This document shows, piece by piece, positions 45,790 to 59,463 of a DNA stretch of 64,000 bases (within the stretch, counting starts at the first letter, position 1; the number at the start of each line of letters is the position of its first letter). Below the pieces are notes generated by a model. The model ran no database searches. It worked only from the letters and a program-made list of their open reading frames with translations, and had not been told where the DNA came from. This DNA is from Dipetalonema caudispina (lineage: Eukaryota; Nematoda; Chromadorea; Rhabditida; Onchocercidae). A program made the position numbers and the translations under genes. The stretch lies in contig JABVXV010000186.1 of the NCBI GenBank assembly GCA_013365325.1, positions 56,882 to 120,881 of the forward strand, in the 5' to 3' direction.

Positions 45790-48700
45790 CTATTGTGCAA
45801 GATTAGAAGGATTCCAAAAAAGTCTTACTTTATCACTGGAAACTGTTGACGTATACAGCGAAGGAATTTTGGGCGCATTCGAATCGATCAGCGTCAATTT
45901 CTTATCAGTATCACGCATTTCCGGAGTGATTTCCTAAAATAACTTGTGATAAAAATCAATAAATTTATTTTTCCTTTTTTTGAATGTTTCTTTATTGATC
46001 AAATCAAATTCGGAAACTTTACAGAATATTCGCAGTTCGACAAATTTAAAGCTGAACTAATCCGAAAATTCAAATTTGAAGTAATATAAAACGATATAAT
46101 ACATTCTGTAATCCGACCTTCCTTAAAAATTCAGGAATTTCGAACATCCTTTCTCTACCATCATTATTCTCTCGTTTACTTTGTTTTCTCGAACCGGTAC
46201 TCCTCACAGTTTCAGGTAACCTAAGATTTTCAACGGCAGTATCCTCACCACAATATGGAATATCGGCCATAGCGGTACTTGGTGTTCGTTGAAATGTTCC
46301 TAACGGTTTCCGCCTGTAAAATGCAAGATATGTATGGTAGAGACATATCAGATGGATTATAACATTTCCATTTTTGTTCAATCGAAAGGATTAAGAATAA
46401 AATCAGGAAGTTTTATAGATCAATGCCATAATTTATTTCAAGCTAAGGCGCTGAATAAATCAGCAGGAATTTCATTCCATTTCTGTCGCCGTAATTATTT
46501 TCGAGTGCAAGAAGTTAAGTATCTGAACAGTTGTTCCAGATGAGTAAGAGAGAGAAAAGGAGACTTAAAAGACAGTATAAGCATGTATTATCTATTTCAA
46601 TCGTTAGCAAGTTACGGTCGGTCTTTATTTCTGCCTGAAATGTATACATGGAATAATTGAAGAGCTGGTAAGAACCAACAATATTTTACAAACCTTGTTT
46701 CATCAGAATAACTAGAAGGCGCTAATTGAGAGTGATTGTGACCTCCAGAATGTTGTCGTCGTTGTTGCTGTAATGATGTCGCATGCTGCTGATGCGACGA
46801 TGAGGGTCCAGTATTATCGGATGATGATGGTTCACGATTTGTTACTGCTTGGCTTGCTTTTCGAACAAATTTCAACAAGCCTGACGTGTGATCAGCCTGA
46901 AATAGATGGAAGTTTCTTTTTATTTTCTTTTTTCAATTGATTCCGCAATTATATTACCACACTTTTCTGGTGAACAACATCAATTTTACTAAAATCGCTT
47001 CCTGTAACCACTAACACATCATGTACAGCTACTAAATACTTTTCTGTTTACTTGATGAAATTTTACAATAAACGGAAAGTAACCTTAGCGTTGGAGTAGG
47101 GACGTGTTGCATTCGTCTTGCCCGTACGTAAATCGAAATCAGCTGGTAGTTCAACAAATGCAACATCACCATGCTGATAGAAAGGTAAATTCATTGCTGG
47201 CGTTGAAAACTGTGTTGAATGAAATTCCTTAGCAATTTCACGTTTCGGCGAATGCCTTCTCTCTGAGAGAAAAAAACAACCAACGGTTATATAGCATTAT
47301 TATATAAATTCTCATGCAAGTAAAGGGTTTCAATTTTGTCCTCGAAAAACGAAAATACGATTCCGAAAAAACTGATCCTGGAAAATAACCTTGATACTTT
47401 TGCTGAGTCATCACTAAAACAAATCGTTGTCGTATAGTACCAACAGTTGTCTGCCAACTAACAGCATCGAAGGAACTTGGAAGAACGACAACACATGAGT
47501 CATAATCAATTAAATATTTGGCCAAAACCGGCCTTAATACAGCATTCAATGAAAGGCCATGTCGGGCTCGCAATAGTACAATTCTAAAATGAATAATCAC
47601 GAATTCAGAAACAACGTGAAACTAAGCCAGATTAAGTTAGTTGAGTGAAAATCGCAAGTATCGAAATTTTCCACAGTTTAAAAGGCCTCAAAAATGCGGT
47701 AAAAAAATCCAATTTCTATTGAAATATTAGTAATATTCAGGACTTGAAAGCAATACCACTTGACAAACTTTCAAACAAAACCCAATCTAAATATGACCTC
47801 ATCATGGGATACGACTGATTAGTTATAGCTTTAGTTAGATAATATCACTATACGATTAAGATTTAGAAACTTCAAATTAAGGAAAGAACAACATTGTTTC
47901 ATATTAGCCGATTAAGATAAGGCAATCTGAAGCAGCAGTAACAATTTAACCAGTATTCACAGCTGGTACATTTATCAGTAAGTGATTTGGGGATACGTTT
48001 AGCATATGATTACGGATAGGAATCATGGTTGCATCGCTAAATAACCGAATGATTATGATCGGTAAATTTTAAAAGGCAGAAATTTTAACAGAATTATATT
48101 AACCTTGAATTTGCGGATGTACCCGTTTTATTTGAAGTATTTGGAATCATTATTTCGGCTGCAAAAAGTAACACAGGTAACAAACGTACACACCGATTAT
48201 TTAATGCATCTATAGCTTGTCGAGCTGGATCAATCGTTGCACCCGACTAAAATTTTGTACAAATATAAAAAACTGAATATTTCCCAAGAACCACATTCCA
48301 TCCTTTTTCTTAAATTAAGACCCGGCTGTTGGCAGATTTTAAAAAGCTTCATATCAAATAATTAATATTTATTTAGTGAAACAGCACAATTTCCCGTGTT
48401 TCAAAGAAAGAAAAAAGGAACAAAACTTCGTGTCATGTTAAGAATGTTTCAGGAAAAAAAAAAAAAAAAAAAAAACAGCTCTGATCTCTAATGCCACAAA
48501 TAAGCAAAAAAAGTTTTGCTTCAAAGTCAGCAGTAAATCCTTTCAAAAACTGACCTGTGCATCAACAACTTCGGTTGCACGTGGATCCATACCACGTTGA
48601 GCTGCAACTGTTGCTGTCCATTTACCCACCGACTCTGTCTGAAATAATATTTAAAAAAAATTTAACAGACCAATTAACATCAATCACACAAAACAAAGCG

Positions 48701-51700
48701 ACATCGTAGTTTCTCGAGAATAAAACATCTCTCATTTTGTGTTATTTTATGATCAGTTTTACTGAGATGAGCTAAATTTCCTAAATAATTTATATCAAAA
48801 AAATGAAGAAAACAAAAAATGCTAACAGGATCATGAAGAGCGATTTGTTCCACACAAGGTGCATCGTTAAGCATTAATGTGCAAAACTTGGTGCACACTT
48901 CGATTACTCTTGAGCTAGAAGTACTAGGTGGTGCAGTACCAGAATGGACCGTCTGAAAATTGAATTCATTACTGCCAAAATCGCTTCATGAAATGTTATT
49001 TATAACACTCAGACGGAATCAATAAATGGATTAATTTTATACCACTGTATATTTAATTGATTTATAATATATATTTCTTACTACTAAATGATATATATAT
49101 ATATATATATAATTTTTTTAAGGTAAATGAAAAATGAAGATGACTGGGACATTAATAATAGATCGTCCAGAGGCATGGAATGTGTTAGATGATATTACTA
49201 TTGGAAGTACAGAAACTACGTGGATCACAGGAAATATATGATACAATAGGGACTAGACTGTTTAGAAGAGGATTGGTTCCCATCAAATATTGAAATCATT
49301 ATTACAGATATGGGAATTTAATGGATGCAAACTCATTCCATCAGAAGTATCAAATAAGCGATGTAATACTAGTTTGCGTTTTCTGCTCATGCTTGGATAA
49401 AGGAAGAAAAAGTCGTTATTAGCATCCTTATTAATGAGTGATATCTAAAACATGACCTTTCAACTTCTAAACGGGTCAGAATATACTGACCTGAAATATT
49501 AATGCTCTGGTCAACATAACACAATATCCTGCTACGATCAAAACTGCTAACCAGTCATCCTAACAATAGTTCGGATCAGGAATAAATGTTCAACTATCGA
49601 ACATGACAAACATGTAAACAGACAGTCTACACACAATGTAAATTAGAACAAAATACACAGTTACTACACTTCACAAACCACCGCGGTAATAATCCAAAGA
49701 TCCTCAAAAACTGTCGAGATCTTCCGGAAAAATTTCTAATTTTCAATTTGGAAAAAGAAAAAAAAAAAAAAAATAGTTGGATTAAGAAAAACTATTCTAA
49801 ACGTAAAGCAACACTATAAAAGCCACTGAAAACATTTAACAAAGTTAAGCGTTTGCAAAAATTTTAGGAAAATATTTAAAGAAACACTAAGTATAAAAAA
49901 TGAAAAAGAGACCTCTGTGAGCAATAAACGTTGCTTTCCGGCGACCGTAAAACCGTGACGTCGCAGCGAACCGTGTTTACTTAATGTTCCAATTCTCAAT
50001 TCGATGTCAGACCTAACAAACAATGGTTCCCGTATATTTCCCGCGTAATCTGATGATCCCAGTTGCTCCCGTGTTAAAGACCGTAATGAACTGGGCTGAG
50101 ATCTGGAAAACTGAGGTGACGTGTACTGCTCAGCTGTCTCGTGTACCAGTGAGCTACGATGATCGCAGTTTTGTTCCAATGAATCACCGGCATCTGACCA
50201 GGCTTTTTTCCATCGTGAAAATCTGGGCTTCAGGCCATGCCAGATTAGCGACTTACGCTTCTTATCTCCACGACGCTTCTACAAACGAAAAACAAACAAA
50301 CTGTACAAACGAACTAAACTAAATAATCCACTACATATAGTTGGCAGCTGTTTACTCGACGAATTTAATTTCAGATACGGAAACGTAAATATCATTTTCC
50401 TGTTATCACGACTATCCAAATAATCAGTGCAACACGTCTCCAGATGTTGACGCGACTGCACGCTAGACACGGCTGCGTACTAGTTTTCGAAACCGTTCAT
50501 GATACCAACCATCAAACTGTCCCATTTTATTTTCTCCGCTGCTTGATCAGTGATGGATTAATTGGCTTTCAGCAGCAAACATTTGACGGTGTATTTGTTT
50601 AAGATCATGTTCCGATACAGCCGAATCTTGCCCCGTTTTCCGCAATGAGATCAGATGCTTTGACCAAATTTTGTAGGAGAAAATTACTTTATAAAACTGA
50701 AGAAAAAGATCCAACGTCTGCATTCCTTGCATTCCTTGTTGGTTGTAACGGTCAAAACATTTTTTTTTTTCCTCAGATTTTAATTTCACGATTTATTTAA
50801 AAAGGGATGGAACAATTTTTTTCACGACATGCAAGAAAGATTAGAACGTGATTTCAAACGCATACCAGATTTCTTTTATTCAAAAACATGACAAATATTG
50901 TTAAATTTAGAAGAGTGAAACACAAACAAAGAAAAAGAGAGAGAGAGAGTAGGAAAAGTTAATTCGTGCAATGATTCCTTTCAAACAGTTATTATGACTA
51001 TTAAATAGTATGTTTTTCTGTTTTGTTCATCAAACATTTGATATTTCACTTCGAAATTTTATGAGCGCTTTCCAAAGATTTTTTTAACGCTCCCCATTTG
51101 AGTGAACAAAGCAGTAAAATTTGAAGAAAAAGAAGTACGGTGAGACAGAATCATACACGCAATTCATTATAGTTTTTTTGAGATTGATCAAAAAAATATA
51201 AGCTTACCCGAGTTGATCCACTTGTCGTTGGAGTTCCGGGTATTTCATCGGGACCATCATCAAACGTTGGTGCTATGCCACCAGCACGCAGATAACGTGG
51301 CCAACAATCATATTTTAATAAATGAAATATCTGAAATATGCATCAAAATTCAAATAACATGGAAAATATTAACAATTTTCACCAGAACTGTTTACCCATT
51401 ATTGCCATGTGTGTCAGCTGTTAAAATTTCCGTTTAATACCTCGCACTGAATAAGTGACCAATAATTTGGACTATTCCTTAATTTCATGATTTTTACCTA
51501 TCTAACACGTACAGTTCTGAATAATCCATTAATTTTTTTTTTTTTTTGAAATGTGAAATATCCTGAAACAATCCATAATCTCCCACTACGAATAAAAATT
51601 TTTAAAAAAAATAGATTCAATAGCGAAAGTCCTGTAAAAATTCTGTCTAAAGGGCCAGAAATAGTAAGAGCTTTACACTGTCAACGAAGGAACATCTTTA

Positions 51701-54092
51701 TAGGTTAACCTGATATTGTGCTACATCATAGAGTTGAGGTGTGAAATCTCCTGACGTGACAGCATCTCTGATGCTTTTGCTTGTGCTGTTATCAATATTT
51801 ACCGGTTCTATGCCATTTGGTGCGAAATATCGTTCAAAAATCTGACGGCCAACTTCTGCTCTTTTTCCTAACTGAAAAAAAAAAAAAAAAAAAAAAAAAG
51901 AAAGATAAGTGAACTAACAGTGATGTAAAATGCTTTTATTTTTAAAATTTATTTACTAATTCTACCACTTCCAACATTAGTTTTCAATGGTTCCTAAAAT
52001 ATTTTGTTTACCGTTATCTTTATGGTTACCAAAAAAGAAAAAAGAAACACTTTCTCATTTGTTCTGCAATAAATTTATTGCTTAAAACTTGTCGAAAAGA
52101 TGAACTATTAGCTAATTAAATTATCAATGAAGTGGAATAAGTTGGAATTTATACAGGAGAAAGGCTTATTTTCAGCGAAAATTCAATTTAAATGATTTAG
52201 AAAGAAATGATTCATACATACATCTGAATCAGGTATCGAACGATAATCTTCCACGGCCATATAAAAATTAATATTTTCAGCACAAAACTGTTGCTCAAGA
52301 AACTGCTGTAAAAAAGACAAAAATTGATTAAGAAGGTTAAATTGAACTAGAATTAATAATTGAAGCATAATTGTTTTATCAGAAACTTTTGAAATTTATG
52401 GTAATATTTAACCTGGAACGGTTTTCTGTATGATTCGTTGTGCAATATCTTTTCAACATCAGTGCACGTTTTATCAGCTGTTTGATTACTACTGCTACGC
52501 GTTTCACCACTACCATTCGCCATTACCATGGATGATTCAACTAACTCGTTAACTCGTCCTTCCGCTTTTGCCGCTTTAAATTTTGTTTTGATTTAAAAGA
52601 AAAAGAATTCCGCAAGACTATTTATATCTTAGCTTTATTCCATCGCATGCTCCTTTTTTCCCGATCAAGGATCCTATCAATTTTATCAATCCTACAATCA
52701 AATATTTCACTCGTCTCTTGCGACACAAAATATACATTCATTGGATGATATTTCTTATGTGGATAATCTTTTCTTGAACGCTAATCAACAAATATAAGTA
52801 CTATCGAAAGTAATACATTCCTAACGTTATTAAATATAGAATACAAACTTATCAATTAATATATTTTAATTTATCGTAATTGAAAAAGAGAAAAAAGAAA
52901 ATCTTAGTATCACCGGAAATAACTGCGTGTTGTTTTGTTTCTGATGAAGAAGACTGAATTACTGTACAACATTCAGAGCAAGAAGAATAATTTGTATCTG
53001 ATAAACGGACAACATTCCTGAAATCCAACTATCCCATGAACAGAGGATATATTATGATAGAATGGCTCGATTATTGGACATAATAAGATCGTTTTCGAAA
53101 ACTAATCAACAATCAGATAACTACCAGAAGATGTACTGTGTTATATCACTGGATAATCTCCCATTAATATAATTCGAAGTGCTTGATGTGGGGAAAAAAA
53201 AAATCTTACTCGAGAGATCCATTACGGCACTCGTCCTTCAGCAAATCACTGAAGACGGTATCGACCGCTTTACTACAAAACCCTTTAAAGAAATTTAGTA
53301 ATAATATAGGAAGACAAATTTTTTAAATTAATTCTAGCTGAAGTAAATAATGTAAAAAAAATCATACATACACATATACACATACATATAAACATATGCA
53401 CACACACACACACACGCACGCAATTATGGCACTTAAAACAACGAAAAAAAAAAAGGAGAAAACTGAAAATGAACTGACCTTCTGATGAAAAATAACTTCC
53501 GGAATCGGTAAATAGTGCATTGCATCCATGTCCGGTAGTACCGAATTGTTCAAGGTTCGTTGAACCAATGCACCTTATTGCTTTTTTCCTTTCTTCGACT
53601 TTAGCTGCCGCGAAAATACTCTCACCCTATAAAATACTATCACGAAAATCCTACTATATCCGGAGGAAGAAAATAACCACACAAATCCTATTATATCCGG
53701 AAAAGAAAACTCAACTGTATAAATTATTCCATGATTTTATTCGTATCATTCCTATCACTATCCATTCACTCTTCTGACCTCATTCTGATTCTTATCATCT
53801 ATTCTTTCTTCTTTCTAATTTCTATATAATAAGTTTAACCTTACAATTACCTTCCCATCTTTGCAAATATTCAGTTAAAGAGTAAGATTAACCATCGACT
53901 CATCTCCCAGAAACGATCTCATTAATCCTTCAAGAAATAATTCCGCAACAGCTTCGGGTAGAAAAGAAAGATAGGGGAGGGGGAAGGAGAAGGGAAATTC
54001 ACTTAGTAGTGCAAAAATCCATTAAACTAGCCGCCTAAATATCGATAAAAGAGCTTCACCATGGACAAGCTACCGTTTATAAAATGAAGCAT
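45790..54092 (-). CDS. RGS12/RGS14 (Loco)-type regulator of G-protein signalling, 17 exons
   Basis: A GTPase-activating protein for Gi/o-class alpha subunits that also has Ras-binding modules. Exons 54092-54074, 53951-53893, 53626-53479, 53282-53226, 52573-52413, 52305-52222, 51871-51710, 51330-51208, 50278-49913, 48952-48827, 48638-48555, 48246-48104, 47583-47390, 47262-47084, 46896-46694, 46313-46118 and 45933-45790 join to 815 aa. The RGS box is about 131-244 (CAENINFYMAVEDYR, then VNIDNSTSKSIRDAV and IFHLLKYDCWPRYLRAGG). A basic linker (KRRGDKKRKSLIWHGLKPR) precedes two ubiquitin-like RBDs, about 409-495 and 510-575 (VLRPVLAKYLIDYDSCVVVL). The tail has GLLKFVRKASQ and IPEFLRK, but no canonical GoLoco DQR. 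There are no PDZ or PTB domains. RGS and RBD exons are strong; the first four are inferred from phase alone. A shorter form could start at ATG 52529 (706 aa). Confidence 0.82.
53399..53420. repeat. Short CA-rich microsatellite in an RGS intron
   Basis: ACACAC/GCACGC units lie within the third intron of the RGS gene, preceded by CATA-type units from about 53365. Confidence 0.8.
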
Positions 54093-54100
54093 AACAGATG

Positions 54101-54115
54101 CTTTAGAGAGAGGAA
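54101..54115 (-). promoter_or_regulatory. Putative SL trans-splice acceptor of the RGS gene
   Basis: On minus, a pyrimidine tract TTTTTCCTCTCTCTAAAG ends at 54101, 8 nt before the proposed ATG at 54092. It supports the proposed 5' end, which otherwise rests on splice phases. Confidence 0.4.
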
Positions 54116-54545
54116 AAAGGGATGTATGAAGGGAAGTAAAAGAGATGAAAAATCTTTGTTGCCTAAAAAATTCTCCAACAAGGTCATCATCCTTTTATCC
54201 CCGCTATTCACCAGTAATTATCATTACAAAGTTCAATTGCTTCATTTATGCATTATCCATCGAAAAGTGAATAATAATTATTATTATTAATGATTGTTAC
54301 GAATAGAATGAATATATCATCATTTCAATCGATCTAAATAATATATTAAGTTAGGTTAGGTATACAGATGAATAGCAAGTTATAATGATATTATGAATGG
54401 TCTCTCCTGTCCCCTCCATATCGATCATTCAAATCATCAAAGGATTCTTGTGTAATGGAAAATCATGAATTTAAGGAATAATTGAATTTTCAAACGGAAT
54501 AATTTCTTTTTGGATAAATATTACTCCTTTGAATGGATATCTGTC

Positions 54546-54550
<5 letters not shown>

Positions 54551-54588
<38 letters not shown>
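54551..54588. repeat. (GT)n microsatellite
   Basis: About 19 GT units, flanked by CTGT repeats on the left and ATAT on the right. Confidence 0.95.
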
Positions 54589-54597
<9 letters not shown>

Positions 54598-54789
54598 TGT
54601 GTGTTATATAATTAACTAGCAAAATAATTAAACTGACATACTAAACAAGAACGACGGAAAAGAACTTCACTTCATGGCTAAGCTATTTAGCAATAGTAAC
54701 GTAATACTACTATCCAGGATTAATGAATGGATCAAAAGAAAGGGACGGATAAAGAGAAAGAGAAGAGGTGCAGGATGAGATAGAGGTGA

Positions 54790-54833
54790 AGGTGGAGGAG
54801 GAGATGGAGGAGGAGGAGGAGGAGGAGGGGGTG
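54790..54833. repeat. GGA-rich microsatellite
   Basis: GGAGGAGGA units ending in a G5 run; the opposite-strand Leu-rich frame is a by-product. Confidence 0.85.
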
Positions 54834-55111
54834 GTGAGTGGGTGGTAGAGGATAGTGAGGCATGAACAGGAAAACTAAGGCAGATTTTGCTTGAGCAGCG
54901 TTATAAGAGCTTTTAAGCTTAAACAGATTAGAAAAATCAATTAAGGCCTTTTTGATTGTTTTGTGTGTATTTTTCTCATATCGCTTCTCCGTCCCCTTTT
55001 GCACATCCTTCGGGTCGAGCCTCTTTTACCTTTCCTTTTTTGCAACCTTCCTTTTCCCCGTTACGTATCCCGTCCCCTTCTTTTCCCTCTTCCTTTCCAT
55101 CTCACCTGACA

Positions 55112-55144
55112 CAATAACAACAACAACAACAACAACAACAATAA
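55112..55144. repeat. (AAC)n microsatellite
   Basis: About nine ACA/AAC units in intergenic DNA. Confidence 0.9.
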
Positions 55145-58100
55145 TTCTACTACCGCTTATCATTTGCCACCTAGCTAGTTCCTGTTTCTGCTTCTAATTG
55201 ATATGAAATGTTGCATCATCGACATCAATACTTACTTATATCTATCCTGTATCGAATGATCAACCGGCTCAATATACTTGATTTAGCTAGTGATATATAT
55301 TCTAAAAATCTTTTCCTCTATCCATTTCATCTTTCCTTTAAAGTATCTATTCCTCTCTCTCCCTTCATCCTCTCTACTTATTCATTCCACATTTTTTGAC
55401 AATAAAATTAATTGTACGGACTACCAACAATTTCTTTTGCATATAAACTTCCATCTTATCTATTACTTCTCACAATTCTCTACCCCTGTTTAAAAAAAAA
55501 AAAAAAAAAAAAGTGAAAATCCTCGAAAGAACAAGTTGGTTGTTCCTTTCTTTCCATATCCCTCCCTCCTTCTCTTCTTTTCCAATGATAAACTGCTTTT
55601 TCAATTTGAAAATTAGCCAGTTTTCAAGGTTTTCCTGATTTAGTAAGACTTCTTCCTCTCTCTTTCCCTCTCTCCTTCTCTCTCTCTCCTCTTCTCTTTC
55701 TCCAACTTCGTATAGTTAATTTGAACAAGTCATTACGAACGTACCAGTCTCTTATTTAATGATGTCAAAATGACAAAGTAGCTTAAAGAGAATAGAAGAT
55801 TAAGATAACTTATGGATGGTATTCATTCATTTTGTTTTGCTTATTTGCTTCAATAATTCCACTGCTCTTACTAATATCGGAAATCACTTTGTTGTACGAT
55901 AAGAAAATGAAGGAAACATTCCGGCAAAAATGACTGCAATAGAAGTGAAACGAAAAAGAAGAGTTAGAAAGTTCAAAAGTTTTAAGGAAGCTCGGAAAAG
56001 ATATATTTAATTGGTTAAATATTATTAGGATGAATATTTGTGATTGTAAATTTAGGTAACAAAGAAGAAACATCAAATATAGTTATACGGCTGGATCTAT
56101 TTTAATCAATTTCACCATTTCTTCCAATGAAGGAATTTCAACGACTGACACATATCGGATATACTACCAGTTTTTTTTTTTTCAACTTTGACCTGATACA
56201 AATTATGCTGTAAAAACTGCATTGCTTAATATATTCATCAAGTTGAAGTAATCATAAATAATCTCAACTTTTTCAAAATTTATCGACCTCACCTTGTAAT
56301 TAAGTAAATTAGCTTAATTGCTGAGTACACGACGACACATAATCAATCTTTGCAGATGCGACAAATTTATGAATAGTATCAGGAAATGTATTGTATAATA
56401 GATGTTTAACTATTCCTTCAGAAAGCAATCAAAATTTGATGGGATAACATTTCGATAACTCCTAATTTCTCATCATTTCATTTGATACGGCTGACAAGCG
56501 AATACTTTTAAGGAAGTTATCATATCATGCACTTTTTTCATTTCATTAAATATTAAAAAAAAAAAAAACGGAAGACATATCTTCTCATGAAAAAAAATCT
56601 GAGCAACAAAAAAAAAAAAAAAAGGAAAGAAGAACTCATTAATCTTCGTAAATGAAACATAAGATATGTCGGCAGTTAACCTAAAACTTTTCTAACTTTT
56701 TGAAATATTGCAATTCAAAAATTCCATTGAAAAAGAAAAGAGAGAGAGAGAGAGAGGAAATGAAATTGCATCAAACAAGTAACGAAATAATGAAAGCAAA
56801 AAAATCTACATATATGTAGCACTGTACATAATAAAGTATGCTTGAACAAAATATCATACAAATCATTTAACATCATACTGATGACGATCGAATTTGGAAA
56901 AAAAGATGATGAAAATATATACGAAATGAGCAAACGCTAACAATCATTTAACAGCATTGAATACGGAAGCAAAAAATATTTCATCGAAATGAAATTTTTA
57001 TGTGAAACATTCTGCAAGATAAAATTTTTGTTACACTATTTGTCCGAAAATTGCAACGAAATTTTAAAAAAAAAAAGAAGAATTTTAAATGAAGATGAAA
57101 AATTACACGTTGTGATATATGTTTCCAACGTCAAGATATCAATCGTATTCATCAATTATACGTAAATGTTGTAATGTATTTAAATTATAAGTGCATGATT
57201 CGATAAAAGAAAAGTCATAATATTTCATTTGATATTTGGTTAAGATTAAAGTTAACAAATAACATCAAAATACCTTTTTTTTTTTTTTTTTTTTCTTTTT
57301 TTTCTTTTCTTTTTGTTTATTTGCACTATTAATACAAATAAGTTTATATTATTAAACATTAATTACTATGATTGTTTGCTCATTTCGTATATATTTTCAG
57401 CCTATTATCAAATGTAAACTTGATAAATATAATCGTAATTCATTTACAATTGTTTCAAAATAAATTTGATTAAAAATACATTAGCCGTGGCAGAATATGA
57501 AATACAATGACGTATGTCATTTTCTTTTTTTATTTTTTATTTTGAGGTAAACGAAGGAAAAGAAACTCCATCATTCCTATTATTAATACAAATATATCGA
57601 CGTCATCATTGCATCCAATTAGCTTGCAATTTCAATCTTACCTTATAAGATGTAAATGAATGGGGTGTAAGGGAAAGAAATGGATTGAACAAAATAGAAA
57701 TGATTCCGAAAAATGTATGAAAAAGTTGATTTGTCATCATTTGCAATAGTAATAATAACGAAAAACAGTGATACATAAGTGAAGTGATAAATTACGTATC
57801 AGATATGGCTTTTTTGCACTTAAGCAAACATGCTAAATGATATTCATGTAGTTCTAATTGATGAAGTAAATTCAGCAATTCGAAAAATATCCAGTACTTT
57901 TTTTTTTTTTGCCCCGGTTATAGCTTAACTAATCGTAGTTATTTTTGATTCACGCCATCTTTACTATCCATTATATATCACTTTGATTTATTGACATAAA
58001 TTTTTATAAAAGTTAAAGGAAAAAAAAAAGATGTGGAAACATTTTTTTGTTCTTTTTATAAAAGAAAAAAGAAGACATCCATCACTAATTAAATGTCTAC

Positions 58101-58306
58101 TTGTACTCCTCAATTAACCTAAGTGCTTTTTAACTTTACGTAAATATTAGTAGTGCTAGTAGCAATAGTAGTAGTGTAAATTAAATCTTTCAAATTTCCC
58201 GACATGATGGAAAAAACGATAATTTATCAACAATCATTAACTTGTTTCAAAAGTTACTTAATCAATCACTTAAAACATTGATTTATGCGTAATTTCTCAT
58301 TAAAAC

Positions 58307-58338
<32 letters not shown>

Positions 58339-58715
58339 TTTCATCCCACATATTGTTCCTAAGAAATCATTCTGCAACAAATGTTCTTCCCAACTCTTCT
58401 TTTTTTTTTTTTTTCAGATTTAAATTTTATAGACGCCAAAGTGAGCAACAACATATTTTGAATTGATGCGATGAACTGATATATCATCTGACAAATCAAT
58501 CACAATTCTTTCAATGAATACCACTTTGTTAAAATGAAATAATTTGAAATGATTTCAGGAAAAGGGTGGCGGGGGAGGAAAAGCAAAAGGGAAATGAGGA
58601 AAAACGATACTTCTGAAGTGGAAATCAACAACGATGTTTTAAAAGTTGTAATAAATATCTACTACACTACCCTTTGTATAAACATATCGAAAAGTGAATA
58701 AGATGCATGACACTG

Positions 58716-58716
<1 letters not shown>

Positions 58717-58772
<56 letters not shown>
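58717..58772. repeat. (CA)n microsatellite
   Basis: About 28 uninterrupted CA units, followed by CATCCACA units. Confidence 0.95.
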
Positions 58773-58773
<1 letters not shown>

Positions 58774-59330
58774 CCACACATCCACACATGTATTAAGCAT
58801 TAGTTAATTTAAAATTTTTACAAAACAGTTGTTATAGCACTCACTTTTAAATGTCATCATATGTCAAACAGTTTTGATGACATTATCACAATTCATTTTC
58901 AATTGCTCCTCACTCTGTTAAATGGACAGCTAAGCTAACGACAACAAAAACTTTTTGTTGTCATTTTAGTTGTACCCTGGCAAAAAAAAAAAAAAGAAAA
59001 AAAAAGGAAAAAAAAAACTCGTGGTGTGAAGAAATGAGGAAGAGAAAGGGAAAAATGAAGAATGAGGAAGAGAAAAGTATTTGTTTAAGCTATTTGAAGG
59101 AATATTATGGATAACTACTTGAGAATTTACATTTCGCATCAGTCCTGATTTAAAAAGTTAACTACAAAGTCTTACAAGCAACAGAAACATGTAAACAGAA
59201 TCAATGTAACAAACAACCGTTATTCATTTTAAGTACATTCACTTTGTTTCATTATTTGATTTATCTTAGGCATTCATACTTCTCTCAAATCCCGCTCAAA
59301 TACGATCATTGTAAAGAATAAGATGGCAAA

Positions 59331-59426
<96 letters not shown>

Positions 59427-59463
59427 AATAATGATGGTAATGATAATGATGATAATGATGATG
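59331..59463. repeat. (GAT)n triplet microsatellite
   Basis: Perfect GAT for 96 bp (59331-59426), then interrupted GATAAT/GATGGT to 59463. On minus it reads as His or Ser runs; with no flanking coding sequence these are not genes. Confidence 0.95.

Noticed and set aside
45698..45937. 79-codon plus-strand frame
   Set aside because: Antisense to the last RGS exon, where matched splice sites and frame favour the minus strand.
53362..53568. Minus-strand frame ending in a Cys/Val run
   Set aside because: The RGS exon 53626-53479 in a different frame joins in phase to its neighbours; this frame starts at a non-ATG codon and runs into the CA repeat.
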